Shown in pieces: positions 19,766 to 28,500 of a stretch of 64,000 nucleotides of DNA (position 1 is its first letter; every line of letters begins with the position of its first letter). The stretch lies in NCBI GenBank assembly GCA_963711095.1, contig CAVQCX010000004.1, positions 61,872-125,871 of the forward strand, written 5' to 3'. The notes beneath the pieces are model-generated. The model was given only the letters and a program-made list of their open reading frames with translations. It was not told the DNA's origin and did no database searches. The position numbers and the translations under genes are program-made. The DNA comes from CAVQCX01 sp963711095. GTDB lineage: Bacteria > Pseudomonadota > Gammaproteobacteria > Chromatiales > Chromatiaceae.

Positions 19766-19964
19766 CCTGGTGTACCTCGATAATCTGCTCGATTTCCTTG
19801 AGCTGGCTCCGTGACAGACCGAAGTTGTTGGCCAGCTCGATGTGCGGATCCAGCCAGAACTTCGCCTCCCCATCGCCACAGTGCACATGCACGTGCATCC
19901 GTAGCTCCTCACGGGAGAAGAAGAAAAAGCGATAGCCCCGCTCTCGGAATACCGTCGGACTCAT
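19725..19964 (-). CDS. DUF4160 domain protein
   Basis: 79 residues from ATG 19964. MSPTVFRERGYRFFFFSREE, then MHVHVHCGDGEAKFWLDP, is the DUF4160 signature. An ATG at 19985 would add seven residues, but family members begin MSPTVF. The C-terminal half is helical (SRSQLKEIEQIIEVHQDELQ). A type A repeat begins about 20 nt upstream, so the repeat lies in or next to the promoter. Confidence 0.87.
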   Translation of the reverse strand: MSPTVFRERGYRFFFFSREELRMHVHVHCGDGEAKFWLDPHIELANNFGLSRSQLKEIEQIIEVHQDELQRAWQEHFPN

Positions 19965-19984
19965 CTCGCCCTCAGCATAGCCCA

Positions 19985-20545
19985 TGGGTGAGCCGGGACC
20001 GAAATGCCAGTGGCATTTCGCAGCCCGGCGAACGCCGGGGATGGCCGGGCCGGGGATTATGAAGCCGCCGCTGTTGCGGCATGGGTGAGCCGGGACCGAA
20101 GTGCCAGTGGCATTTCGCAGCCCGGCGAACGCCCGGCCAGGGATGGCGGGGCTGGGGGATTAATCGGAAGCCCGGCGCTGTTGCGGCATGGGTGAGCCGG
20201 GACCGAAGTGCCGGTGGCACTTCGCAGCCCGGCGAACGCCCCGCCAGGGATGGCGGGGCTGGGGGTAATCGGAGCCCGGGCTGTTGCGGCATGGGTGAGC
20301 CGGGACCGAAGTGCCGGTGGCACTTCGCAGCCCGGCGAACGCCCCGCCAGGGATGGCGGGGCTGGGGGTAATCGGAGCCCGGGCTGTTGCGGCATGGGTG
20401 AGCCGGGAGCCGGTGGCACTTCGCAGCCCGGCGAACGCCCCGCCAGGGATGGCGGGGCTGGGGGTAATCGGAGCCCGGGCTGTTGCGGCATGGATGCCTA
20501 CTCCCTGTCCAGCGACGGTCGCCGAGAGGGCTCGCCTCCTACGGT
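19985..20545. repeat. REP-like repeat array II (tandem, about 100-bp period)
   Basis: Five type A units start near 19,988, 20,085, 20,192, 20,295 and 20,398. The last three are spaced exactly 103 bp apart and are nearly identical, including the spacer ending CTGTTGCGGCAT. The unit at 20,398 has lost part of its left stem. A partial type B element (CGCCGAGAGGGCTCGCCTCC) closes the array near 20,540. This is unlike CRISPR, since the 'spacers' are themselves repeated. Confidence 0.9.
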
Positions 20546-20663
20546 CAGGGGTCCGGCCTGGTCTTTGGATCTTCCCCGTCTACCGTAGACTCTCCATCAC
20601 CTCCAGCCCGGCCGGCAATTCATAATAGAATGGCCTAAAGCTGCGCAACGCCGATCCCCGACC

Positions 20664-21617
20664 ATGAACATCATCCTTGCCAACCCCCGCGGCTTCTGCG
20701 CCGGCGTGGACCGTGCCATCGACATCGTCGGGCGCGTGCTCGAGCTGTTCGGGGCTCCGATCTTCGTGCGCCATGAGGTGGTGCACAACCGCTTCGTGGT
20801 GGAGAGCCTGCGCGGGCGCGGGGCGGTATTCGTCGACGAGCTCGATCAGGTCCCGGACGGAGCGACGGTGATCTTCAGCGCCCACGGGGTTGCCCAGGGG
20901 GTACGCGAGGAGGCCGAGCGGCGCGGCCTGCAGGTGTTCGACGCCACCTGCCCGCTGGTCACCAAGGTGCACCTGGAGGTGGCCCGGCACGGCCGCGACG
21001 GCCGCGAGGTGGTACTGATCGGCCATCGCGGCCACCCCGAGGTGGAGGGCACCATGGGCCAGTACCGCCCGCAGGGCACGACCGGCGGCATACATCTGGT
21101 GGAGACCGTAGCCGATGTGGCGCGCCTGGAGATCCGCCGTCCCGAGACCCTGGCGTTCGTCACCCAGACCACTCTGTCCATGGACGATACGGCTCGGGTG
21201 ATCGAGGCGCTGCGGGCGCGCTTTCCACGCGTCGCCGGACCCCGCAAGAACGACATCTGTTACGCCACCCAGAACCGCCAGGACGCGGTCAAGGCGCTGG
21301 CCCGGCGCTGCCAGGTGGTGCTGGTGGTGGGCTCGCCCAACAGCTCCAACTCCAACCGCCTGCGCGAGATGGCCGAGCAGGCCGGCGCGGCCGCCTATCT
21401 CATCGACGGGCCCGACGACCTGAAGCGGGCATGGTTCGAAGGGGTCGCCGAGGTCGGGCTCACCGCTGGCGCCTCCGCCCCGGAAATCCTGGTCGCCGAG
21501 GTGGTGGCGCGGCTGCACGCCTGGGGCGCAGGGCCCGTGGAGGAGGCCGGTGGGCGCCCCGAGCAGGTGGTGTTCGCCCTGCCCAAGGCATTGCAGACCG
21601 ACTCGGCCCAAAGCTGA
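20664..21617 (+). CDS. ispH: 4-hydroxy-3-methylbut-2-enyl diphosphate reductase
   Basis: 317 residues. Last enzyme of the MEP isoprenoid pathway, an iron-sulfur reductase making IPP and DMAPP from HMBPP. Cluster ligands Cys12 (NPRGFCAGV), Cys96 (DATCPLV) and Cys199 (NDICYATQNRQ) are present, as are His41, His74 and the HPEVEGT loop (His124, Glu126). The array upstream separates it from fkpB; AT-rich CATAATAGAAT near 20,620 could supply its own promoter. It converges on the pilin cluster through a shared hairpin. Confidence 0.97.
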   Translation: MNIILANPRGFCAGVDRAIDIVGRVLELFGAPIFVRHEVVHNRFVVESLRGRGAVFVDELDQVPDGATVIFSAHGVAQGVREEAERRGLQVFDATCPLVTKVHLEVARHGRDGREVVLIGHRGHPEVEGTMGQYRPQGTTGGIHLVETVADVARLEIRRPETLAFVTQTTLSMDDTARVIEALRARFPRVAGPRKNDICYATQNRQDAVKALARRCQVVLVVGSPNSSNSNRLREMAEQAGAAAYLIDGPDDLKRAWFEGVAEVGLTAGASAPEILVAEVVARLHAWGAGPVEEAGGRPEQVVFALPKALQTDSAQS

Positions 21618-21681
21618 GAACAGGGTCCCAGCTTCGACGCCCTTGCGCACGGCAGTGCGGCGCTAGCGAACTGCATAAGCA

Positions 21682-21704
21682 AAGACGGGCCCGAAGGCCC
21701 GCCT
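21682..21704 (-). terminator. intrinsic terminator of the pilin cluster
   Basis: On the minus strand AGGCGGGCC-TTCG-GGCCCGTCT forms a 9-bp stem (one G-U pair) closed by a UUCG tetraloop, followed by the T-rich TTGCTT. It lies 23 nt past the stop of the last minor-pilin gene and could also slow transcripts leaving ispH. Confidence 0.7.
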
Positions 21705-21726
21705 CTGCTGGCGACTCCGGCCCCTC

Positions 21727-23583
21727 TCAGGGGCAGCTCTGACCGTTCTTCGCGAGGTTCAGGTTGCGCGTGAGGGCCGTCGAGGTGACGCCCGTAAAGG
21801 TCACCGAATCGGCCGACGAGTTGACGATGCCGCTCGCCGGCAGCGTCACCGTGTCTGCGCACAGGGTCTTGGCCGTATTGACCGTGATCGTCCCTGTCCA
21901 GCTGCCGCTATACGACGCCGTCGTGCAGACATAGGTGTAAGCCCCCGAATTGAAGGTACAGGCCCCGCCGGGCAGGCTGAAGCTGGTGATGGTCGGCAAC
22001 GGATTGCCGTAGCGGGTGACGCTGCCAGAGATCGTGGTTATCTGCGGGATCGCCGTGGACTGCAGGGTGAAGTCGACCCCGCTCAGATCGGCCGTGATCA
22101 GCGGATAGATGTCGTTGGTGCCACTGCCAAAGGTCACGGGGTTGCTGCTGGTCACGGCGTAATCGGTGGCCGCCGTCGCCTGAATGTAGCCGGACCAGCC
22201 GGTGCCCAGGTCGTAGATGGTGCACGAATAGGTCGAGCTGCCGACGGTACAGGAGCCCACCTGACTGCCCGAGCTGCCGACCACGTCGATGGAGTCCATG
22301 CTGCCGCCGGTAAAGGCGCCGCTGATGGTGAGTGCGACCGCGGACACGGGGGTGCCCAGGTCCGCGGGCAGCGGGCTGGGGCAGCTGGCGCTCATGCAGA
22401 CGAAGCCCCCGGCGTTGCCGGCGAACACGGTGTCGCTCGGATAGGAGAGCTCGAGCTTGGTCAGACAGTCCGCGTCGGTGACCGTCCCGGTGATCTTGGT
22501 ATAGAGAAACTCCTGACCGCTGAAGCTGCCACCGGCGGTCATGCCGGCGGAGAGGAAGATGCGGTTGCCGTCGGCATCGAACAGCGGGTCGCCATTCTCG
22601 TCGGTCTGGGCCTGGTAGCCCCGGTAGCTGCGCCTGTCGCCGACCTGGGCATGCTTGCTGTCGCTCAGGCCGGTGTCGCTCTGGACAGGGTCGCCCACGC
22701 AGGTGGTCTGCGCCGTCTGCCGGTTGATGCCGGTCACCGAGAAGTCCACGTTGCCGTACCAGCCGGCGCCCACGTAGCACTTGTAGGGGAAGTAGCTGAA
22801 GATGGTGTTGCTATCCGCATCGGTGATGGTGCTCGGGTTGGTCACCGAGCGGGTGCAGACACCGACATCGGACACGGTCGCGTAGACGTCGTTGACGTCG
22901 GGCGCACCGTTGAAGTTCTCGATGTAGACGAAGCCGCTGATGGTGCCGAAGGTGCCGGTGGTGGAGGTGAGCAGCACGTCTCCGGTGCTGGTGTCGATCA
23001 GCTCGACGATGCCGTCGTGGGAGTAGATGTTGACGTCCGGCCCGCTGCCGTCGTCATAGTAGTCCGGGCTGCCCGGGATGGAGCCGGGGGTGTAGCGGTT
23101 GTCGCCTCCGTAGTTGGCACCGCCCATCGGCCGGTTGACGAAGTCGCCGCCCGGCAGCTTGCCGTATGCCAGGGCCGCGCTCAAGGTTGGGTCGTTCCAG
23201 GTCACCACGCTGGTCAGGGCGACCTGGGGGGTGCCGGTCTTGTCGGTCCAGCTCACGGCCACGTTGACGGTCTTGGAGTGGGTGGCGCTGGTCACCGTCC
23301 ACTTGCGCGTGAAGGTGGCGTTGGTGCCGGTGATCGACTCGCCGGTGGTATTGGAGGCGATGGCGGTGTAGCTCGATTCCTGGATCAGCTGGCGCAGGCC
23401 CTCCAGCTTGTCCTCGGCGAGCTGCACGGCCTCGCTGCGGGCCTTGGACTGGCCGCCCACCGACAGCAGGTCGGACTGGTAGCTGGCGATCGCCAATAGG
23501 CCGACCACCAGGATGAGCAGCGCCACCAGGGCCTCCACGGTGGAGAACCCCGGGCCGCTGGTGAAGGGTCGCAGCTTGTTCAT
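21727..23583 (-). CDS. very large PilV-like minor prepilin
   Basis: 618 residues. The type IV prepilin leader and helix are clear: SGPGFSTVEALVALLILVVG, with cleavage expected after Gly12 and Glu at +5. PilV proteins are usually 150-200 residues. Here about 500 extra Ser/Thr/Gly-rich residues follow with many Cys, probably periplasmic or surface-exposed beta-rich domains. It occupies the end of the operon, where PilY1 and PilE lie in other species, so the long C-terminus might serve as a pilus-tip or adhesive domain. That is inference; no PilY1 is present. Confidence 0.75.
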   Translation of the reverse strand: MNKLRPFTSGPGFSTVEALVALLILVVGLLAIASYQSDLLSVGGQSKARSEAVQLAEDKLEGLRQLIQESSYTAIASNTTGESITGTNATFTRKWTVTSATHSKTVNVAVSWTDKTGTPQVALTSVVTWNDPTLSAALAYGKLPGGDFVNRPMGGANYGGDNRYTPGSIPGSPDYYDDGSGPDVNIYSHDGIVELIDTSTGDVLLTSTTGTFGTISGFVYIENFNGAPDVNDVYATVSDVGVCTRSVTNPSTITDADSNTIFSYFPYKCYVGAGWYGNVDFSVTGINRQTAQTTCVGDPVQSDTGLSDSKHAQVGDRRSYRGYQAQTDENGDPLFDADGNRIFLSAGMTAGGSFSGQEFLYTKITGTVTDADCLTKLELSYPSDTVFAGNAGGFVCMSASCPSPLPADLGTPVSAVALTISGAFTGGSMDSIDVVGSSGSQVGSCTVGSSTYSCTIYDLGTGWSGYIQATAATDYAVTSSNPVTFGSGTNDIYPLITADLSGVDFTLQSTAIPQITTISGSVTRYGNPLPTITSFSLPGGACTFNSGAYTYVCTTASYSGSWTGTITVNTAKTLCADTVTLPASGIVNSSADSVTFTGVTSTALTRNLNLAKNGQSCP

Positions 23584-23619
23584 GGCGCCACCTCCGTGCG
23601 GTCGCAGAATCCCAGTGCC

Positions 23620-24795
23620 TCAGATCCAGTCCTTCCAGGTGCCGTTGAGCGCGGCGCCCTGCCCGAGATGGGAGAGCTTGTTCAGGATCGAGCTGTCATA
23701 GGTGATGGTCAGGTTGCCCGAGAAGTCCACATCGCCGTAGACGACCACGGCACCGTTGATGGCCACGCTACCACCGCCGCTCTGTACCAGATCACCCGAC
23801 ACGTAGACCAGCCCGTTGATGGTCACGTCGCCCCCCAAGGAGAGATTCCCGCGCACGATCAGCACCACCGGATCGGTGGCGGTGCCCCAGGTGTGGTTGC
23901 CGGTCTGGCTCAGATCGCCGTCCACCCAGATGAGCTCACCGTTGGTGCTTCCGTCAGCCGGCATGCTGCCACCGCTGGAGGTGTCCACGATGGTCGTGGC
24001 GAAGTTGGCCTTGTAGATCGAGGGGACGACGCCGAAGAAGTTGCGAAACAGCTGGTCTTCTGTGAGCGTCGACAGGTTGCCGTCCTGATCCACCACGTCC
24101 ACCCCCAGGCCATAGCGGTTGGAGGTCTCGATCAGGCCGGCCCCGGAGGGGCTCGGGATGCTGGTCTTGAAGTTGGCGTTGGTGAAGCTGATCGCCATGC
24201 CGGACCAGATGGTGGAGCTGGACTCCGGGTTGATCACGTCGCCGGAGCCGTTGATCACGCAGCTGCCCCGGGTGATGAGCGGATTGGCGGGGGGACCGGC
24301 GGTCGCGGGGGTGCCCTCGAGCTCCATGGTGATGTTATGGACCGCGGTCTGGTCGTCGCTCCAGCCGCGTGAGTAGATGAGCACGTCCTGGGTGTCGCTG
24401 GGCGCCATGCAGGCGCCGGTGGCCGCCGGCAAGGGGTGCGCGGTCAGGTCGGGATCGCAGTATTCGACGGCATAGCTGCCAACCACTTGACTGGTTGAAT
24501 CGCTTGGATCTAGGTGCAACTGTTGCGGGGCGCTCGGTGCCACCAGGGTGTCGGCGGTGCCGTCTGCGTCCTGGTCGGTCCCGCCGTTCTGGGCATAGGC
24601 GAGTGCCAGATCTATGCCCGCCTGGGCCGCGTCGAAGGCCTGGCGGGTGCGCTGCTCGTTGGCCGAGAGGCGCTGGTCGGTGACCGCAATGCGTCCGCTG
24701 ACGAAGGTCACCACGGTGACCATGAGCAGCAGGATCAGGGCGGTGATAAGCGTCCCGGCACCCCGCTGCCGCCGGTAGGCAGGCTCTCTGTCCAT
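23620..24795 (-). CDS. PilX-like type IV pilus assembly protein
   Basis: 391 residues from ATG 24795, chosen because CAGGGAG lies upstream and the longer start would overlap the previous gene. The N-terminus (RRQRGAGTLITALILLLMVTVV) resembles PilX minor pilins, which have RG followed by a long hydrophobic helix. The rest is Ser/Thr/Gly/Asp-rich with beta-helix-like repeats (VILIVRGNLSLGGDVTINGL and SVAINGAVVVYGDVDFSG). It is about twice the usual PilX length. Confidence 0.78.
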   Translation of the reverse strand: MDREPAYRRQRGAGTLITALILLLMVTVVTFVSGRIAVTDQRLSANEQRTRQAFDAAQAGIDLALAYAQNGGTDQDADGTADTLVAPSAPQQLHLDPSDSTSQVVGSYAVEYCDPDLTAHPLPAATGACMAPSDTQDVLIYSRGWSDDQTAVHNITMELEGTPATAGPPANPLITRGSCVINGSGDVINPESSSTIWSGMAISFTNANFKTSIPSPSGAGLIETSNRYGLGVDVVDQDGNLSTLTEDQLFRNFFGVVPSIYKANFATTIVDTSSGGSMPADGSTNGELIWVDGDLSQTGNHTWGTATDPVVLIVRGNLSLGGDVTINGLVYVSGDLVQSGGGSVAINGAVVVYGDVDFSGNLTITYDSSILNKLSHLGQGAALNGTWKDWI

Positions 24796-24826
24796 GGTGA
24801 CGTACTCCCTGGTTTGCGAGCGTTCG

Positions 24827-25627
24827 TCATGGGAGCTCGCTGACCTGCTCATTCTGCAGGGTCACCTTTTCCTGGAGCTGCTGCTGTACCGTCGAGTCGC
24901 TCGCGACCCGACCGCCCAGGGTGATCCGCACATCGGTGCGCCGCACCCGCACGTCGCCGGAACTGCCCGCAGAGCACGTGGAATCATGGGCGATGCCCGA
25001 CGAGGAAAAGACCACGCAGTCGTCGTACCGGGCGAATTGCAGGCTGGTGACGGTCATGTTGTTGGTGTCGGTGACGTCCTGCCAGGTACCGCTAGCGCAG
25101 TCGAAGGTGGTGACGCCTGTCCGAGGGCCCGTGCGCATCTCCACGGCCCCGTCGCGCAGCCGGTACCCATACATTTCCATACTCGTGGTACCGAACGTAA
25201 CGCTGCTGTATGTGGGCACGCTGGAGCACCCGCTGCTGCAGTAGCCCACGACAGGCGGATCGTCACTGTCGCGGTTGTAGGCGAACAGGATGCAGGAGCT
25301 CTGTGCCTCGCCGCTGCCGTACCGGTCAATGGAAATGTTGATCGAACCGGGGGTGACGAGCATGAAAGGATTGTCGACGGTACCCGCGTCCGCCCCCGGA
25401 CCCTGATAGCCGGCCCGGCGGATATCCGTGACCATCAAGTCCATGACCCGGCGCAGGTCCTGATTGAATCGGGTAGACCTGAGGAGGAACAGGCTGCCCT
25501 GGGCATTGCCGACGAACACGTAGACGACCCCACCCAGGACAATCAGGCCCAACACCAGGCCCACCAGCAGCTCCAGCAGTGTGAATCCCTGCCGATTGCG
25601 TACCTGTGGCTCCCTCAGGAGGAGCAT
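24827..25627 (-). CDS. PilW-like type IV pilus assembly protein
   Basis: 266 residues. Prepilin leader and helix NRQGFTLLELLVGLVLGLIV, with the peptidase site after Gly14 and Glu at +5. Length and position between FimT-like and PilX-like genes match PilW, a minor pilin that primes type IV pilus assembly. Its start overlaps the upstream gene by 13 nt, indicating coupling. Confidence 0.88.
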   Translation of the reverse strand: MLLLREPQVRNRQGFTLLELLVGLVLGLIVLGGVVYVFVGNAQGSLFLLRSTRFNQDLRRVMDLMVTDIRRAGYQGPGADAGTVDNPFMLVTPGSINISIDRYGSGEAQSSCILFAYNRDSDDPPVVGYCSSGCSSVPTYSSVTFGTTSMEMYGYRLRDGAVEMRTGPRTGVTTFDCASGTWQDVTDTNNMTVTSLQFARYDDCVVFSSSGIAHDSTCSAGSSGDVRVRRTDVRITLGGRVASDSTVQQQLQEKVTLQNEQVSELP

Positions 25628-26163
25628 GTCGAGTACCTGGGAAAGTTCATGCTGCCGGAAGGGGAGCAGATGGTCACCCGTCCCAAAGAGCTGAGCACTA
25701 CCCGTAGCTCGCGTTTGGCCGATTGGAGGACCACGGTCCCCGCCAATGCGGTGCCGCGCACGGGATCGAAGGACGTGAAGGTCACCGAGCCGAAGGCCGG
25801 CGCGGTCCCGTTCTTGCCCTTCATGACAATGCCGCTGAAATCCGTGCTCTTGAAAACCCTGGGTATGCCCGATAGCGTGCAGTTGGTCCTGTCAACGCCG
25901 CTACTACTGCACGAGGTGGTTTCACCGATCCCGAATTGCCAGGCGCTGCTTCCGTTGGCGTGGAAGCCTACATAGATAGTCTCTTGGCGCTTGAAGGCCT
26001 CGGACTGCGCATACTTGAGTTGCGCGGACACCTCCTCCGCGGCACCGATGAGCTTGCGCTTCTGGTGCATCTCGCCGATAACGGGGACGGAGATGGCGAC
26101 GACGAACGCGAGAACGGCCAGCGTGACCACGACATCCACCACAGTGATCCCTCTGTGTTTCAC
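25615..26163 (-). CDS. FimT/GspH-type minor pseudopilin
   Basis: 182 residues from GTG 26163; a GTG at 26169 is also possible, and the frame is open to 26271 without conserved sequence. HRGITVVDVVVTLAVLAFVV is a prepilin processing site, but the usual Glu at +5 is Asp. A GspH/FimT domain follows (AQLKYAQSEAFKRQETIYVG). It is the first gene of a four-gene minor pilin operon running fimT-pilW-pilX-pilV-like. Confidence 0.82.
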   Translation of the reverse strand: MKHRGITVVDVVVTLAVLAFVVAISVPVIGEMHQKRKLIGAAEEVSAQLKYAQSEAFKRQETIYVGFHANGSSAWQFGIGETTSCSSSGVDRTNCTLSGIPRVFKSTDFSGIVMKGKNGTAPAFGSVTFTSFDPVRGTALAGTVVLQSAKRELRVVLSSLGRVTICSPSGSMNFPRYSTCSS

Positions 26164-26432
26164 CCTCACGATCCAGTGAGAACTCGCACGGCGTGTCCAG
26201 GCTCTTAAGGGGAAAGTATACAAGCCATCCACGGTAGCGGCAGCGCCGTGGCCCTGCGCTCGTCCGGCCAACCCTACCGGCCGTCCTGATTCGCCACCAG
26301 AGCCTGCAGCTCATCCCCTCGGCGCGCGCCCGCCAATTCGGCTCTGATATACTTTGCGCGGTAAACTCCCGTTGCAGCTCTGCGCCGGGGAGCCGGTTTC
26401 GCTCATTGCCTGCGGCCCTCGAGAGGAAGACC

Positions 26433-26831
26433 ATGCGCCAGATTCGCGGACTCACGCTCATCGAGCTGATGCTGGTGCTCGCCGTGCTGGGGATCCTGAC
26501 CGCGGTGGCCATACCCGTGTACCGGGACTATGTGATTAAGACGCGGCGCTCGGACGCCATGAACGCCCTCAACGAGATCCTGATGCAGCAGGAGATCCAC
26601 CGGACGAGTAACACCACGTACGCAACCACGCTGCCGGCCCTCGGGCTGACCACGATTTCCGATCAAGGCTATTACAACCTGGCGCTACCCAGCGCCTCGG
26701 CAAGCACCTTTACGGCCACCGCGACGCCCACCGGCGCCCAGGCCGGCGACAGCTGCGGGACCTTCGCCATCGATGTGAACGGATCGAAAACCACGGGCGT
26801 CTACGCGAGCTCCACATGCTGGCGGCGGTAG
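26433..26831 (+). CDS. PilE-like minor type IV pilin
   Basis: 132 residues from ATG 26433, preceded by GAGAGGAAG. IRGLTLIELMLVLAVLGILT is a canonical type IVa prepilin leader and helix with Glu at +5. Two Cys near the C-terminus (GDSCG and SSTCW) would form the pilin disulfide loop. It is divergent from the fimT-pilW-pilX-pilV cluster, whereas pilE ends that operon in P. aeruginosa. Confidence 0.88.
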   Translation: MRQIRGLTLIELMLVLAVLGILTAVAIPVYRDYVIKTRRSDAMNALNEILMQQEIHRTSNTTYATTLPALGLTTISDQGYYNLALPSASASTFTATATPTGAQAGDSCGTFAIDVNGSKTTGVYASSTCWRR

Positions 26832-26898
26832 GACCTGGGTCGCGCAGGCTCGCAGCAGGTAGGGCGGAACTGCGGACCAGAGCCCCCCGAATCGACCC

Positions 26899-27990
26899 GT
26901 GAGCGACTGCATCATCATCGGTGGCGGGATTATCGGCATGCTCACCGCCCGGGAGCTCCACGAGGCGGGGCTGAGCGTGACGCTGGTCGAGCGCGGGGAG
27001 ACCGGGCAGGAGGCCTCCTGGGCCGGCGGCGGCATCCTCTCCCCCCTGTACCCCTGGCGGTATCCCGAGGCCGTGACACGCCTGGCGGCCTGGGGACAGG
27101 CGCGCTACCGGGCCCTGGCCGCGCAGCTCGCCCAGGATACCGGGCTCGATCCCCAGTGGCTGCAGAGCGGGCTGCTGATCCTGGATACCGACGAGCTGGA
27201 GCAGGCCCGCAGCTGGGCCGCCCGCCACGGGGTATCCCTGGAGACGGTGGGGCGCGAGCGCATCGCCGAGCTCGAGCCCGCGCTCGCCGATCCGCCCGAG
27301 CGGGCGATCTGGCTGCCCGAGGTGGCCCAGGTGCGCAATCCGCGGATGGTCGCCGCCCTGCGCCTGGATCTGGAGCGGCGCGGCGTCGAGATCCGCGAGC
27401 GCGCCGAGGTGCGCAAGATCACGGCGGCGGGCACCCGGGTCAGGGGTCTGGAGACCAACCAGGGCCTGCTGGAGGCGCCGCGCGTGATCGTCTGTGCCGG
27501 TGCCTGGACGGCGGGCCTGCTGGAGCAGATCGGCGAGCTGATCCAGGTGCAGCCGGTGCGCGGCCAGATGATCCTGTTCGGGGCCGAGCCCGGCGTGGTC
27601 CGGCGCATCGTGCTCTGTCAGGGCCGCTACCTGATCCCCCGCCTGGACGGCCAGGTGCTGATGGGCAGCACGGTGGAATACACCGGGTTTCACAAGGAGA
27701 CCACCGAGACGGCGCTGACCGAGCTCTCGGACATAGCCGTTCGCCAGTTCCCGGCGCTCAGACGCTATCCCATCAAACGCCACTGGGCCGGCCTGCGCCC
27801 GGGCTCGCCCCAGGGTATCCCTTACATCGGCCCCTTCCCGGGCCTGGACGGCCTGTATGTCAACAGCGGGCATTTCCGCAACGGCCTGGTGCTTGCCCCG
27901 GCATCGGCCCGGCTGCTCGCCGACCTGGTGCTCGCCCGCCCGCCGATCGTCGCGCCTGATCCCTATGGGCTGACCGCCGCGCGCGGCTGA
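26899..27990 (+). CDS. thiO: glycine oxidase ThiO
   Basis: 363 residues from GTG 26899. FAD-dependent deaminating oxidase that supplies iminoglycine for the thiazole of thiamine. The dinucleotide-binding GGGIIG lies at 8-13 with Glu31 at the end of strand 2. GQEASWAGGGILSPLYPWRY and YVNSGHFRNGLVLAPASA are typical of ThiO. In P. aeruginosa thiO borders the fimT-pilE cluster, and the same neighbourhood is kept here. No other thi genes are in view. Confidence 0.92.
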   Translation: MSDCIIIGGGIIGMLTARELHEAGLSVTLVERGETGQEASWAGGGILSPLYPWRYPEAVTRLAAWGQARYRALAAQLAQDTGLDPQWLQSGLLILDTDELEQARSWAARHGVSLETVGRERIAELEPALADPPERAIWLPEVAQVRNPRMVAALRLDLERRGVEIRERAEVRKITAAGTRVRGLETNQGLLEAPRVIVCAGAWTAGLLEQIGELIQVQPVRGQMILFGAEPGVVRRIVLCQGRYLIPRLDGQVLMGSTVEYTGFHKETTETALTELSDIAVRQFPALRRYPIKRHWAGLRPGSPQGIPYIGPFPGLDGLYVNSGHFRNGLVLAPASARLLADLVLARPPIVAPDPYGLTAARG

Positions 27991-28151
27991 GCCCGCGGTC
28001 CGGCTGGGGTTGATCGAAGCCGCTGCTGTCGCGGCAGGATGCCAACTCCCCATCGCGCCGGGCGCGGCGCGCCCACAAGAAGTGCGGGCCTGCGTCCGCC
28101 GAAACCGCAGGGGCGGAATCAGGGGCGGCTAGGGTACACTAATGTCCGCAG

Positions 28152-28170
28152 GCCACCGTAGCTCAGTTGG
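28152..28170 (+). pseudogene. tRNA-Thr 5' fragment, copy 1
   Basis: GCCACCGTAGCTCAGTTGG equals nucleotides 1-19 of the intact tRNA-Thr at 28,629; the sequence then passes into a type A repeat (GTGAGCCGGG). Upstream, GGGTACACTAATGTCC looks like a tRNA promoter -10 region. No anticodon arm is present, so no tRNA can be made. Confidence 0.9.
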
Positions 28171-28481
28171 GTGAGCCGGGACCGAAATGCCAGTGGCATT
28201 TCGCAGCCCGGCGAACGCCCGGCCAAGGGTGACTCGAGACCGATCGTCCAGTGGACGATCGCAGCTCGACGAACGCCCGGCCAGGGACGGATGGCCGGGC
28301 TGGGGTTGATCGAAGCCGCTGCTGTCGCGGCAGGATGCCAACTCCCCATCGCGCCGGGCGCGGCGCTCCCACAGGGATACCTGCCTCCCTATCGCGCCGG
28401 GGGCGGCGCTCCCACAGATGGGAGCCGAGCGCCCCGAAACCGGTGCAGTTGCCAGGGACGGCTGGAATACAATGTCAGCGC

Positions 28482-28500
28482 GCCACCGTAGCTCAGTTGG
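28482..28500 (+). pseudogene. tRNA-Thr 5' fragment, copy 2
   Basis: The same 19 nt of tRNA-Thr, again followed exactly by GTGAGCC of a type A repeat. Its upstream flank (CGGCTGGAATACAATGTCAG) is a diverged duplicate of the flank of copy 1, so promoter and tRNA start were duplicated together. Confidence 0.9.

Noticed and set aside
19985..20545. CRISPR array
   Set aside because: Units are about 100 bp and palindromic, and the intervals between them are also repeated; no cas genes.
28152..28500. Two additional tRNA-Thr genes
   Set aside because: Only the first 19 nt are present; no anticodon or T arm.
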